A stretch of 64,000 bases of DNA from Pseudomonas sp. HS6 (GTDB lineage: Bacteria; Pseudomonadota; Gammaproteobacteria; Pseudomonadales; Pseudomonadaceae): the NCBI RefSeq assembly GCF_023375815.1, contig NZ_CP067412.1:2728001-2792000 (forward strand). The letters run 5' to 3'. The notes beneath the pieces were generated by a model. The model was not told where the DNA came from. It saw only the letters and a program-made list of their open reading frames with translations, and did not search any database. The position numbers and the translations under genes were made by a program. Shown piece after piece: positions 38,799 through 48,583 of the stretch. Positions within the stretch are counted from its first letter, which is position 1, and each line of letters starts with the position of its first letter.

Positions 38799-40925
38799 AT
38801 GCCCTCGCTCAAAACACTGCCCGCTGCATTGCTGGGGCTGGCCCTTGCTTGTCCGGTCGAAGCCGATTCTCAGGGCATGGAGTTGGGGCAGGTGTTGATC
38901 GGGGCTGAGGACCAGAACGGTGAAGACCTTTCGCTGGAGGAGGCCAAGGCCCGGTTGGCACAGGTGCCCGGCGGCACCAACGTGGTCGATATGCGCCGCC
39001 CGATGCAGGGGAGGGTGGCAAGCAATCAGGATGTACTCGCCTATCAACCGGGGGTGTATGCCCAGTCGGCGGGCAACGAAGGGGTGAAAATCTCGATTCG
39101 TGGTTCGGGCATCAATCGGGCGCCTGGCGCTCACGCGTCGGGGCTGTACACGATGCTCGACGGTCTGCCGCTGACCGGCCCCGGCGGTACGCCTTATGAG
39201 TTGCTGGAACCACTGTGGCTCGATCATGTTGAAGTGCTGCGCGGTGCCAACGGTTTCGACCGCGGCGCGCTGGCCCTCGGTGGGGCGGTCGATTACGTCA
39301 GCCACACCGGCTACGACGCGCCTCTGTTGAATGTGCGTTACGTCATGGGCAGCCACGGCTATGCCCAGCGGCAAGTCAGCTCGGGGCAGGTGCTCGGCGA
39401 CTTCGATTACTACCTGTCGATGACCGATGCGCACTCCGACGGTTATCAGGATCACACCGCGAGCAAGAGCCAGGGTGTGATTGCCAACTTCGGCTATCGC
39501 TTCAATCCGAATCTGGAAACCCGCTTCTACATCCGCCACCGCGAGACCGACAACGACCTCGCCGGACGGGTGACCAAGCACTCCATCGAACACGATCCGC
39601 GTGCTGCCAACCCGGCCTACGTGACGCGCAACGACAGCCGCGATCAACCCGGCAGCACCTTCATCGGCAACAAGACCACGTACTACATCGACGACGATTC
39701 GAGCATCCAGACCGGTCTCGTTTATCACGATTACCCGATGGACCTGCGCGAAGGTCCGAACCGTTTGAAGGTCGCGTACACCGATGTCAGCGGCACATTC
39801 GACTACAAGCGCCGCGACACCCTCTGGGGGATGGAGAGCAACAGCACCGTGGGCCTGCGGGTGACCAAACACCTGCCCAACGATGGGGCCAGCGAGCTGG
39901 TGCGGATTCCCACCGGCAACACCGCCGGTTACGCGCCGGGCACGCACATGCGCGACTTCACTTATCAAGGCTCGGACACCGTTCTGCACTTTGGCAATGA
40001 CCTGGAGATCGCCGACGACCTGTGGCTGACCACCGGCCTCGCCGCGATCTACACCCGCCGCGAAAGTGCCGTGACCTATCCGGAAGGCGGCGGCAAGACC
40101 AGCCTCGGCGACTGGGATTACGCGCCACGTCTGGGTCTGCGTTATCAGGTGACGCCGGACCTGCAACTGTTCGCTAACCTCAGCCGCTCGGTCGAAGCGC
40201 CGCATCCGTGGTCGCTGATCTACAGCTCGAACATTCGCTTCCCGGCCGGCAGCGGCGCCGCCACCGGCACCCAGCGCGACCCCATTAAACTGCAAAACCA
40301 GACCGCAACCACCCTGGAACTCGGCGGCCGTGGCGACAGCTCACTCGGCGAATGGAGCCTGGCCTGGTATTACGCCCAGGTGCGCCACGAATTGCTCTCG
40401 GTATTGCCGGACGCCAACGCCACCACGCCTTATGAACTCAATGCCAGCCCGACCGTGCACCAAGGTATTGAAGCCAGCCTCAACAGCAACCTGTGGTCAG
40501 CGAACGATGGCGGCAAGTTGAGCTTGCGCCAGGCCTATACCTTCAGCGATTTCCACTACCGCGACGACGATCGCTTCGGCGACAACCGCTTGCCCGGCCT
40601 GCCGATGCATTACTACCAGGGCGAACTGCGCTACGACTTCCCGCAGGGCTTCTTCGCCGCCGTCAACACGCAACTGGTATCGAAAGTGGCGGTGGATTAC
40701 GCCAACAGCTACTACGCCGATCCCTACGCTACCTTCGGCGCGACCCTCGGTTACAACGCACCCAAAGGCGACTGGCAGACCTGGCTGGACATGCGCAACC
40801 TGACCGACAAGCACTACGCCGCTACCGTTACGCCGGGCTATGACGATAAAGGACTGGATGCCGCACGCTCAACGCCGGGCGAGGGCATGGCGATGTATGT
40901 CGGGGTGTCGTGGAGTTTGCTTTGA
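38799..40925 (+). CDS. TonB-dependent outer-membrane receptor (orphan)
   Basis: 708 residues with a signal peptide of about 22. The plug domain follows (QDVLAYQPGVYAQSAGNEGV; ISIRGSGINRAPGAHASG; LDHVEVLRGANGF), then a 22-strand barrel ending in an aromatic/hydrophobic C-terminal strand, VGVSWSLL. There is no N-terminal STN signalling domain and no adjacent sigma/anti-sigma or transport genes. By eye it is FecA-like in barrel style but not closely related to the two receptors in the siderophore island. The ligand is unknown. Confidence 0.9.
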   Translation: MPSLKTLPAALLGLALACPVEADSQGMELGQVLIGAEDQNGEDLSLEEAKARLAQVPGGTNVVDMRRPMQGRVASNQDVLAYQPGVYAQSAGNEGVKISIRGSGINRAPGAHASGLYTMLDGLPLTGPGGTPYELLEPLWLDHVEVLRGANGFDRGALALGGAVDYVSHTGYDAPLLNVRYVMGSHGYAQRQVSSGQVLGDFDYYLSMTDAHSDGYQDHTASKSQGVIANFGYRFNPNLETRFYIRHRETDNDLAGRVTKHSIEHDPRAANPAYVTRNDSRDQPGSTFIGNKTTYYIDDDSSIQTGLVYHDYPMDLREGPNRLKVAYTDVSGTFDYKRRDTLWGMESNSTVGLRVTKHLPNDGASELVRIPTGNTAGYAPGTHMRDFTYQGSDTVLHFGNDLEIADDLWLTTGLAAIYTRRESAVTYPEGGGKTSLGDWDYAPRLGLRYQVTPDLQLFANLSRSVEAPHPWSLIYSSNIRFPAGSGAATGTQRDPIKLQNQTATTLELGGRGDSSLGEWSLAWYYAQVRHELLSVLPDANATTPYELNASPTVHQGIEASLNSNLWSANDGGKLSLRQAYTFSDFHYRDDDRFGDNRLPGLPMHYYQGELRYDFPQGFFAAVNTQLVSKVAVDYANSYYADPYATFGATLGYNAPKGDWQTWLDMRNLTDKHYAATVTPGYDDKGLDAARSTPGEGMAMYVGVSWSLL

Positions 40926-40985
40926 GGCTGGTGCTTGAGTGTCAAACCCTATCGATCAGTAATCTCTGGTGCATGGAACCAAAAA

Positions 40986-41372
40986 ATGAAATTGCGATTC
41001 TCCTGGGAAGAAGCGTTCGACGACTTGTTTCCGCACTGTAGTTCAAGCGTCATGAAGGACGATGGTGCGAGCCCTTTGTCTTGCATCCTGACCGATGATG
41101 GGGGCTGCGGGCATATACATTCGCTGGAGTGGATAGACGTGGGTCTGGCGCGGATCAAATCGGTGAAGGAGTCAAAGGTCGAATTCGATAGCTGGGGTCG
41201 TGAAGATTGGGGATCAGAGTTTTCAAAGGACTCCGTAAAGATCTATTTCCTGATGGAAGACGATTATTGTGAATTTCTAAGTCTGGAAGCCTTTGAAAAA
41301 GCCTTGATGGCATGGCGGGATTTTATTGTGTTGCCACCCGATAAAGAGGCGACACGAGAGCTGGACATTTGA
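40986..41372 (+). CDS. Hypothetical immunity-like protein (129 aa)
   Basis: Starts MKLRFSWEEAFDDLFPHCSS at 40986; a TTG start at 40935 would add 17 residues. Acidic, many aromatic residues (WIDVGL, SWGREDWGSEF, FLMEDDYCEF), no signal peptide. AT content is higher and codons are less biased than in flanking genes, a sign of transfer. The acidic, Trp-rich small-protein style resembles orphan immunity proteins, but no toxin gene is adjacent, so this is only a suggestion. Confidence 0.6.
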   Translation: MKLRFSWEEAFDDLFPHCSSSVMKDDGASPLSCILTDDGGCGHIHSLEWIDVGLARIKSVKESKVEFDSWGREDWGSEFSKDSVKIYFLMEDDYCEFLSLEAFEKALMAWRDFIVLPPDKEATRELDI

Positions 41373-41505
41373 GCCGGGCCGGCGATCGGGAGAGTGTTCA
41401 GCCATCCAGCAATGGCGTACCAAGACCGCTTTCGCTTGCCTGAAGTTTTTACCCGTCACCCAACAGCTTCGGCATCCCTGCCTTTGCGCTCTGACGGGGT
41501 AACCC

Positions 41506-42261
41506 TCAAACAATATCGTCGATCAGAATATGGTGCTGCCCGCGACTGCATTGCTCGATCCGTGCCTCGACCTTGTAGACCGTGCGCAGCATCGGCTCGG
41601 TGATGACCTCATGGCTCGGCCCGCTGCCATGGGCCGTGCCACCAGCGATGACCAGCACCTGATCGGCAAATCGCAGCGCCTGGTTCAAGTCGTGGATGGC
41701 GATGAACACGATCACTTCACGGCGGCGCGCCAGGGCTTTCATGAAGTTCAACACCTGAACCTGCCGGTGCATGTCGAGTGCGCTGGTGGGTTCGTCCATC
41801 AGCAGGATTTCCGGCTCGCGCACCAAAGTTTGGGCGATTGACACCAACTGTTGCTGACCGCCGCTCAGTTCACCGAGGTTGCGGAACGACAGTTCGGTGA
41901 TCCCGAGCGCTTCCAGAATCTCGTCCACCAGTTGCAACTCATCGTCGTGAACCGACCAGTTGGGCGTCAGTTGCTTTCGCGCCAGCAGCACCGATTCATA
42001 CACCGTCAACCGGGCGCTGGCGTTCAGGCCCTGGGGCATATAGCTGATGCCTTGGGTACCTTTCTTCGAACCTTCGAGAATCACTTCGCCCGGGCCGTCG
42101 ATCAGCCCGGCCATGCGTTTGAACAACGTCGATTTGCCCGCCGCATTGGGCCCGACCACCGCCACGACCTGGCCGCCGGTAAACGTCGCGGTGCTGACAC
42201 CGGAAATGATCTCGCGCTGCCCGTAGCGGGCGCCGAGGTTGTCGAGCCGGATCTTCACCAT
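41506..42261 (-). CDS. Iron-siderophore ABC transporter ATPase
   Basis: 251 residues. Walker A GPNAAGKST (37-45), signature LSGGQQQ, Walker B ILLMDEPT, and the H-loop AIHDLN. FecE/FepC-type ATPase powering siderophore import across the inner membrane. Its start overlaps the permease end by 7 bp, and it is the last gene of the leftward island. Confidence 0.94.
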   Translation of the reverse strand: MVKIRLDNLGARYGQREIISGVSTATFTGGQVVAVVGPNAAGKSTLFKRMAGLIDGPGEVILEGSKKGTQGISYMPQGLNASARLTVYESVLLARKQLTPNWSVHDDELQLVDEILEALGITELSFRNLGELSGGQQQLVSIAQTLVREPEILLMDEPTSALDMHRQVQVLNFMKALARRREVIVFIAIHDLNQALRFADQVLVIAGGTAHGSGPSHEVITEPMLRTVYKVEARIEQCSRGQHHILIDDIV

Positions 42262-43316
42262 GAGTTTTTCTTTCCGTTGAGAATCAGAGAAATGAAGAAC
42301 GGCACGCCGATCAGTGACGTGACCACGCCGATGGGGAAAATCGCCCCCGGGATCAGCGTCTTGCTGACCACCGAACTGGCGGACAGGATCAGCGCACCGG
42401 TCAGCAACGAGGCCGGCAGGAAAAACCGCTGATCCTCGCCGATCAGCATCCGCGCAATGTGCGGCCCGACCAGCCCGATAAAACCGATCGTGCCGACGAA
42501 CGCCACCGGAAACGACGCGAGCAGGCTGACCATGATCAGCGTCTGAAAGCGCAGGCTGCGCACGTTGATACCAAAACTGGCGGCCTTGTCATCACCCAGT
42601 CGCAGGGCTGTCATTGCCCAAGCGCGTTTGGCGAAGATCGGCAGGGTGATGAGGATCACCACGCAGACCACCCCGAGTTTTGGCCACGTGGCTTTGGTCA
42701 GGCTGCCCATGGTCCAGAACACCACGGCCGCCACGGCTTGCTCGGTGGCGAAGAACTGCACCAGCGCCAGCAGCGCATTGAAGGTAAACACCAGCGCGAT
42801 GCCGAGCAGCACGATGGTCTCGGCCGTCACCCCGCGACGCATGCTCATGAAGTGAATCAGCAGCGCCGAGAGCATCGCCATGATGAACGCGTTGAGCGGC
42901 ACTATGTATTGCGCCGCCAGTGGAAACAGCGCCACGCCAAAGGCCAGCCCCAGCGCCGCACCGAAACCGGCCGCCGCAGAAATGCCGAGGGTGAAGGGAC
43001 TGGCGAGCGGGTTGTTGAGGATGGTCTGCATCTGCGCACCGGCCAGCGACAGCGCCGCGCCGACAGCGACCGCCATCAGCGCCACCGGCAGACGGATGTC
43101 CCACATCACCACCCGGACTTGTGCCGAAGCGGTGTCCGGTGAGAACAACGCTTTGAGTACTTCACCAAGGCTGTATTGCGCCGGGCCGAGGGCCAGATCG
43201 AGCAGCACGCTGAAGATCAGCAACACGCTCAGCCCGAGCAAGATCAGCCGTTTACGCAGCACCAGCCGACGGTAGGTGACGCTCTGCACGATCGGTGCTT
43301 CGCCCAGCGAACTCAT
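42255..43316 (-). CDS. FecCD-family siderophore permease
   Basis: 353 residues with about ten membrane spans. It carries BtuC/FecCD signatures: ALSLAGAQMQTILNNPLASP and GFIGLVGPHIARMLIG. A single permease gene, so it presumably works as a homodimer. It overlaps both neighbours (4 bp with the binding protein, 7 bp with the ATPase), so all three are translationally coupled. Confidence 0.95.
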   Translation of the reverse strand: MSSLGEAPIVQSVTYRRLVLRKRLILLGLSVLLIFSVLLDLALGPAQYSLGEVLKALFSPDTASAQVRVVMWDIRLPVALMAVAVGAALSLAGAQMQTILNNPLASPFTLGISAAAGFGAALGLAFGVALFPLAAQYIVPLNAFIMAMLSALLIHFMSMRRGVTAETIVLLGIALVFTFNALLALVQFFATEQAVAAVVFWTMGSLTKATWPKLGVVCVVILITLPIFAKRAWAMTALRLGDDKAASFGINVRSLRFQTLIMVSLLASFPVAFVGTIGFIGLVGPHIARMLIGEDQRFFLPASLLTGALILSASSVVSKTLIPGAIFPIGVVTSLIGVPFFISLILNGKKNSW

Positions 43317-44500
43317 GGTTTGGCCTCGGTTTTTTGCAGGCTGACGAAATAGCCCGGTTCGTAAGGTACTGGCAGAAACCGCTCATGCAACTCGCGAAAC
43401 GCGGTATCCGGATCAAGATCGGCGAACAGTTCCGGGTGGAACCATTTCGCCAATTGCTGAATGGCCACGAATTGGTAAGGGCTGTTGTAGAACTGGTGCC
43501 AGATCGCATGAAACGCCTGAGTGTTCTGCGCCTTGATGCCGGCGTAGGCCGGGCGCTGGGTGTACCAGGCCAGTTTGCGCCGGGCTTCGGCCAAGTCCGC
43601 GCCCGGGCCGACGCCGACCCAATGGCCGCCCGGCGCAAAGGCTTCCCAGTCGGCGCTGGTGACCACGACATGGTCGGGATTGGCGACGATCACTTGCTCT
43701 GGGTTCAGTTGCCCGAAGGTGCTCGGAATGATCCGGCGGGCGATGTTATTGCCGCCGGCCATGTCGACGAACAGGCCGAAGTTCTCGTTGCCGAAACTCA
43801 GGCAGCAATCGTCGGTGTAGCCGCCGATGCGTTCAATGAACACGCTGGGGCGGGCAGGGTGGCGCTTCTCGATCACGTCGGTGACGCGGTGGATCTGCTG
43901 GTTACGAAAATCGATGAAGGCCTCGGCGCGTTGTTCCTTGCCGAACAACTTGCCGAACAGTCGCATGGTTGGCTCGGTGTTCTGCATCGGGTTGTTGCGA
44001 AAGTCGACGTACACCACCGGGATGCCCAAAGCGTCGAGTTTCTCGATGTAGCGCGCATCCTCGGTCGCGTGCTGCGCTTCGATGTTGAGGATGATCACGT
44101 CAGGCTTCTGCGAGATCGCCTGCTCGATGTCGAAGGTTCCGCTCTCGAAACCGCCGAAGGTCGGGATTTTCGCGATGTCGGGGAATTTGCGCAGGTAGGC
44201 GTTATAGGTGTCCGGGTCGGACTGGATCAAATCCTTGCGCCAGCCGACGATGCGTTCGATGGGGTTTTGCGTATCCAACGCGGCCACCAGATACAACTGG
44301 CGACCTTCACCCAGAATGACCCGGCGCACCGGCAAATGTACCTTGACCGTGCGGCCCTGCAAGTCAGTCACGGTGCCCAGCGCCGGATCCGGCTCGGCAG
44401 CCTGCGCGCTGCTTGGCATCAATGAAGAAAACGACAAGCCCAGCAGCCCTGCGAACAACAGAGCGGCGAAGGTCTGGCGGCGGCGAAAAACGTTAACCAT
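43313..44500 (-). CDS. Periplasmic siderophore-binding protein (BtuF/FecB fold)
   Basis: 395 residues from the ATG at 44500; signal peptide about 1-34 (SAQA cleavage). Helical-backbone binding protein: RRVILGEGRQLYLVAALD, RIVGWRKDLIQSDPD, KPDVIILNIEA, then a C-terminal lobe. It is about 80-100 residues longer than typical FecB/FhuD, mostly in the C-terminal lobe. It captures the ferri-siderophore delivered by the neighbouring receptor. It starts 64 bp after the receptor gene and overlaps the permease start (ATGA). Confidence 0.92.
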   Translation of the reverse strand: MVNVFRRRQTFAALLFAGLLGLSFSSLMPSSAQAAEPDPALGTVTDLQGRTVKVHLPVRRVILGEGRQLYLVAALDTQNPIERIVGWRKDLIQSDPDTYNAYLRKFPDIAKIPTFGGFESGTFDIEQAISQKPDVIILNIEAQHATEDARYIEKLDALGIPVVYVDFRNNPMQNTEPTMRLFGKLFGKEQRAEAFIDFRNQQIHRVTDVIEKRHPARPSVFIERIGGYTDDCCLSFGNENFGLFVDMAGGNNIARRIIPSTFGQLNPEQVIVANPDHVVVTSADWEAFAPGGHWVGVGPGADLAEARRKLAWYTQRPAYAGIKAQNTQAFHAIWHQFYNSPYQFVAIQQLAKWFHPELFADLDPDTAFRELHERFLPVPYEPGYFVSLQKTEAKP

Positions 44501-44564
44501 GGTGTATGCCTTTGCAAAAGCCGGATCGGACCACGACGCCAGGCGCCGCACCGGGCCGGACGTT

Positions 44565-46982
44565 TCAGAAATCGACAGTGGCCGAGAGCAACAAGGTACG
44601 AGGCGCGCCCTGAGAGAACGCACCGTAGGAGGCGACGCCCGACCAATATTCGCGGTCGAACACGTTCTGCACGGTGGCCCGGAAAGTGGTCGGTCGTTCG
44701 GCGATGCGCGTGGCGTAGCGGGCGCCGACATCGAAACGGGTCCAGGCGTCCAGTTGTTGGGTGTTGGCCTGATCGACGTATTGGTTGCCGGTGTAGATCG
44801 CACCGCTGGTCAACGTCAGGCCTTCGACTTTCGGGACGTCCCATTCGGCCCAGAGGTTGGCTTGCACCTCGGGAACGCCGACCGGTTTATTGCCGCGATT
44901 GGCGGCAACGCCGGTACGGGTCAGTTCGCCGTCGAGCAGCGTCACGCCACCGAGCAGGCGCGTGCCCGATGCAATCTCGCCGGCCATGTTCAGTTCGACG
45001 CCCCGGTTGCGCTGTTCGCCATTGACCGCGAACACTCCGGAGGCCAATTCGCCGCTGGGCTTTTCAAGCTGGAACAGGGCGATGGTGGACATGAAACGGC
45101 CGTAGTCGAGCTTGACTCCGACTTCCTGCTGCCGGGACACATAAGGGGAAAAGATCTCGCCCGCGTTGGAGGCGGCGGACGGCGCGATGTCACCCTTGCT
45201 CAGGCCTTCGACGTAGTTGTAGTAGAACGCGACATGATCCCAGGGTTTGACGACGACCCCGAACAGCGGTGTGGATTTTCTCTTGTCGTAATGTGTGGTG
45301 ACGAAGCCGGCCGGGTTGTAGTTGTCCGATTTGATGTTTTGCTGACGCACGCCGAGCGTGACTTGAAGGCGTTCGTCGAGCATCGACAGGGTGTCGGCGA
45401 GGGCCACGCCCGACAGTTCGCTTTCGGAGACCTTTGGCGTATCCGGTTTGGCGATCGCGGGTTTCGGACGGTCGATCGGGTGGTAGATGTTCGACAGGAT
45501 CGCCGGCCCGGAAATAATGCCCCGGGACAAGTTATCGCGGTAACGGGTGACCTGCAGGGCGGTGCTGTGACTGATCGGCCCGGTGTCTAACCGCAGCCGC
45601 GCGCCGGCATCGACGGTGTAGCGCTGGACTTCGAACTTGTAATAGCCGGGGATCGACGAGGTGTCGCCCGCTTCATTGATGATGGTTGGTGTCTGGTCGG
45701 ACATGCGCGCGACATCCGATCGGCCACCGCCAGCATGGGCGAACAGCGTCAGGTTGTCGTTGAGGTCGTATTCGCCACCCAATAACGCCGATTTGTCGCG
45801 GGTTTCCGACCAGCCCCATTCCTGGCTGACGCTGGTGCGCCCGTTGGCCGCCGAAGGAATCTCCACGCCGGGGGCGATCAGAAACGGTCGGGACGCGGCG
45901 TCGAAGCTCTCTTTCTGGTTGATCAGATCCAGGGTGGTGCGCAGGCGGTCGCCCTGATAGTCGAGGGAAATCGCGCCGATGCCGACTTCCCTCGATTGCT
46001 TGTCGATGGCCGTTTCACCTTGCTGGACGCTGCCATTGATTCGCACCCCAAACCGGCGTTCTTCGCCGAAGCGGCGGCTGACATCGAGGTGCCCGCCGAG
46101 CTGGGTATTCAATGCATAACTGGTGGTAAAGCGGGTCAGGTCTTCGTCCAGAGAACGCTTGGGCACCACGTTGATCACGCCGCCGACACCGCTGTTGGGC
46201 GACATGCCGTAGAGCAGGGCGCCAGGGCCTTTGACCAGTTCGATGCGTTCGGCGTACTCGGTGAACACCCGGTAGTTGGAGGCCACGCCGTACACGCCGT
46301 CGAACGCCAGTTCACCGAGGTTGCCTTCACCGACCGGAAAGCCACGGATGAAGAATGAATCGACAATCCCTCCGGCCTGTCCCGTGGAGCGCACTGAAGA
46401 GTCACGCTCCAGCAAGTCGCCGACGGTGACAGCCTGTTGATCCTTGATCAACGTCGAGGTGTAGCTGCTGACGCTGAACGGGGTGTCCATCGAGTCGCGG
46501 TTGCCCAGCATGCCGAGGCGTCCGCCGCGAGCGACCTGACCGCCCGGGAGCACCGATGGCAGGCTGTCGGTGCGCTTGTCGGTGCCTTCGATCGTGGTGT
46601 CCGACAACGTGACCCGGCGCACCACCAGCGTCCAGGTGCCGTCGCTGCGGGCGACCATTTCCAGGCCGCTGCCCTCCAGCAGGCGGGTTACCGCTTCCTG
46701 TACCGAGTAGCTGCCGGACAATCCCGGGCTGACGAGGCCTTCAGTGATCGATGGCTGAAACGACAGGGCAATCCCGGCGTCCACGGCAAAACTCGACAGG
46801 GTCACACCGAGCGGGCCGGGAGCGATGTTGTAGGCTCGAACGGTGACCGCGTCCAGTTGCGTCGGTCCGGCAGCCAGAGCGAACGTGCCACCGGCCAGGC
46901 CCAGCACAACGCTGAGCAACACACTGCGTAGAACGGGCTTTAGTAGCAGACGATCCGAAGGCAAGGGTCGTGCAACGAGCAT
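44565..46982 (-). CDS. TonB-dependent siderophore receptor with STN signalling domain
   Basis: 805 residues. Signal peptide (cleavage near ALAAG, about 38), then an STN secretin-like domain at about 50-115 (LSSFAVDAGIALSFQ ... LEGSGLEMVARSDGTWTLVV) that signals to FecR. The plug follows (SMDTPFSVSSYTSTLIKDQQ; GGIVDSFFIRGFPVGEGNLG), then a barrel ending in VDF. It transports a ferri-siderophore and reports ligand occupancy. It lies downstream of fecI/fecR after a terminator, so it likely has its own sigma-dependent promoter. Its plug and barrel are closely similar to the receptor at 58714. Confidence 0.95.
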   Translation of the reverse strand: MLVARPLPSDRLLLKPVLRSVLLSVVLGLAGGTFALAAGPTQLDAVTVRAYNIAPGPLGVTLSSFAVDAGIALSFQPSITEGLVSPGLSGSYSVQEAVTRLLEGSGLEMVARSDGTWTLVVRRVTLSDTTIEGTDKRTDSLPSVLPGGQVARGGRLGMLGNRDSMDTPFSVSSYTSTLIKDQQAVTVGDLLERDSSVRSTGQAGGIVDSFFIRGFPVGEGNLGELAFDGVYGVASNYRVFTEYAERIELVKGPGALLYGMSPNSGVGGVINVVPKRSLDEDLTRFTTSYALNTQLGGHLDVSRRFGEERRFGVRINGSVQQGETAIDKQSREVGIGAISLDYQGDRLRTTLDLINQKESFDAASRPFLIAPGVEIPSAANGRTSVSQEWGWSETRDKSALLGGEYDLNDNLTLFAHAGGGRSDVARMSDQTPTIINEAGDTSSIPGYYKFEVQRYTVDAGARLRLDTGPISHSTALQVTRYRDNLSRGIISGPAILSNIYHPIDRPKPAIAKPDTPKVSESELSGVALADTLSMLDERLQVTLGVRQQNIKSDNYNPAGFVTTHYDKRKSTPLFGVVVKPWDHVAFYYNYVEGLSKGDIAPSAASNAGEIFSPYVSRQQEVGVKLDYGRFMSTIALFQLEKPSGELASGVFAVNGEQRNRGVELNMAGEIASGTRLLGGVTLLDGELTRTGVAANRGNKPVGVPEVQANLWAEWDVPKVEGLTLTSGAIYTGNQYVDQANTQQLDAWTRFDVGARYATRIAERPTTFRATVQNVFDREYWSGVASYGAFSQGAPRTLLLSATVDF

Positions 46983-46998
46983 GAGGGAGTGACCCTAT

Positions 46999-47025
46999 GG
47001 ACGAGGTGGAATGGTTGTTCCTTTC
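46999..47025 (-). promoter_or_regulatory. Candidate FecI-type promoter for the STN receptor
   Basis: On the minus strand GAAAGG (47025-47020), 16 bp, then CGTCC (47003-46999). This resembles iron-starvation ECF promoters with GAAA-type -35 and CGTC-type -10. It is very close to the annotated ATG (17 bp), so the true start may be further in. Confidence 0.3.
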
Positions 47026-47041
47026 ATTGCCAGCCGAGATC

Positions 47042-47071
47042 AAAAAAAGTATCACCTGCGAGGTGATTTTT
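47042..47071 (-). terminator. Terminator between fecR and the receptor gene
   Basis: Stem ATCACCT / AGGTGAT with a 3-nt loop, flanked by A-runs and T-runs on both sides (minus strand reads ACTTTTTTTG after the stem). It separates the sigma/anti-sigma transcript from the receptor transcript. Confidence 0.85.
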
Positions 47072-47075
47072 TTGC

Positions 47076-48053
47076 TCAGGCGGGTGAGAGCGTCACCCAG
47101 TAACCGCTCAAGTGCCCGGAGACGTGCACGGGATAGGTCTGCGCCAGCATGTTCAGCGAACGTTGGGTATCGCTGATGGGAAAGGCCCCGGAAATGCGCA
47201 AGTCGGCAATGGCCGGGTCGCAGCGCACGAAACCCCGGCGATAGCGCGCCAGTTCGACGACGAAATCCGCCAGGCGCATCTTGTCGGCCATCAGCATGCC
47301 CTGGGTCCAGGCGCCGACGTTGCGGTCGGTCGGGTTCAGTGAGCCAAAGGCCTGAGATGAAAAGTCGGTGCGTTGCCCGGCGTTGACGATGATCGGCGTG
47401 CGCTGAGGGCTGTCGGCCAACTCGACTTGCACGGCGCCTTCGAGCACTGCGAGTTGGGTGCGCGGCTGCCATTCACGAACGGTGAAGCGCGTGCCCAGCG
47501 CCTGCATCCGGCCCTGACGGGTGCTGACCAGAAAGGGCCGAGGTTGCGTGGCGGTGTCCGGCGCGGTCTGTACCAGGATTTCGCCTTCGCGCAGATTGAT
47601 CAGCCGCTGACGGGTATCGAACAGGACGTCGATGGCCGTGTCGGTGTTCAGGGTGATTTGCGAGCCGTCGGCCAGGGTCAGTTCGCGGCGCTGGCCCACG
47701 GCGGTGTGGTAATCGGCGGACCATTGCTGCGATTGCGCCAGTTTCCAGCTGCCCCAACCGGCGGGCACCGCTGCCAGCAACAAGGCCAGTTTGCCCAGGG
47801 CGGCGCGGCGTTCCGGGTTGCTTGGGCGATCCAGCGCCGACATCGCCAGCGACGGTGGCAGGCCGCCGAACTTGCTTTGCAGCAACTGCGCGCGGGCCCA
47901 CGCCCGATTGCGTTCGGGGCTACTGACTTTCCAGTATTCCCATTCCGCGCGCTCGGTTTCGCTGAGGTCGTTTTCACTCAGGCGCATCAGCCACTCGGCG
48001 GCTTCTTCGAGGATTTTCGGATCGAGCGGCGGTTCACTGCGACGCGTGAGCAT
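47076..48053 (-). CDS. fecR: FecR-type anti-sigma/transmembrane regulator
   Basis: 325 residues. N-terminal cytoplasmic domain (AAEWLMRLSENDLSETERAE; WKVSSPERNRAWARA), one membrane span about 88-103, then a periplasmic FecR domain (YHTAVGQRRELTLADGSQIT; RFTVREW) and a C-terminal STN-interacting part. It relays the receptor signal to the sigma factor. It starts directly at the sigma gene stop (TGAATG), so the two are translationally coupled. Confidence 0.95.
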   Translation of the reverse strand: MLTRRSEPPLDPKILEEAAEWLMRLSENDLSETERAEWEYWKVSSPERNRAWARAQLLQSKFGGLPPSLAMSALDRPSNPERRAALGKLALLLAAVPAGWGSWKLAQSQQWSADYHTAVGQRRELTLADGSQITLNTDTAIDVLFDTRQRLINLREGEILVQTAPDTATQPRPFLVSTRQGRMQALGTRFTVREWQPRTQLAVLEGAVQVELADSPQRTPIIVNAGQRTDFSSQAFGSLNPTDRNVGAWTQGMLMADKMRLADFVVELARYRRGFVRCDPAIADLRISGAFPISDTQRSLNMLAQTYPVHVSGHLSGYWVTLSPA

Positions 48054-48569
48054 TCATTCCACCAGCATCAGGCACTGCACGAAAGCCTGTTTCATGTAGC
48101 GCTTGACGGTGATCAGCGAGACGTCCAGCTGCTCGGCGATGTCGGCGTATTTCAAACCGCCGATCTGCGACAGCAGGAACGCGCGTTTGACCAGTGGCGG
48201 AAGGGTGTCGAGCATGGCGTCGATTTCATGCAGGGTTTCCAGCACCACGAAACGCAGTTCGGGCGAGGGCACTTCCGGCGCAGGCAAATGTGCGAGGGCA
48301 TCAAGGTAGGCGCGTTCCAGTGCCTTGCGCTGATACCAGTTGATGAGGATGCCCTTCGCCACGCAACTCAGGTACGCCCGGGGCTGCTCGATGGTCGTGA
48401 CCTGGGAGGCGAGGATCCGGGTGAAGGTATCCTGCGCCAGATCCGCCGCATCCATGGCGTTACCCAGTTTTTTCTTCAGCGTGTTGTACAGCCAGCCGTG
48501 ATGACCGCTGTACAGCGCTTCGATCACGCGCAGGTGGTTGTCGTTGTTCGCGGGAAGGGTTTCGCTCAT
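48054..48569 (-). CDS. fecI: FecI-type iron-starvation ECF sigma factor
   Basis: 171 residues from the ATG at 48569; a 26-residue longer frame would cover the Fur-box-like site and is rejected. Region 2: HHGWLYNTLKKKLGNAMDAA and DLAQDTFTRIL. Region 4: LPPLVKRAFLLSQIGGLKYA, then DIAEQLDVSLITVKRYMKQA. With FecR and the STN receptor it forms a cell-surface signalling system that switches on siderophore uptake. Confidence 0.95.
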   Translation of the reverse strand: MSETLPANNDNHLRVIEALYSGHHGWLYNTLKKKLGNAMDAADLAQDTFTRILASQVTTIEQPRAYLSCVAKGILINWYQRKALERAYLDALAHLPAPEVPSPELRFVVLETLHEIDAMLDTLPPLVKRAFLLSQIGGLKYADIAEQLDVSLITVKRYMKQAFVQCLMLVE

Positions 48570-48583
48570 GGCTGCAGTGTTTT

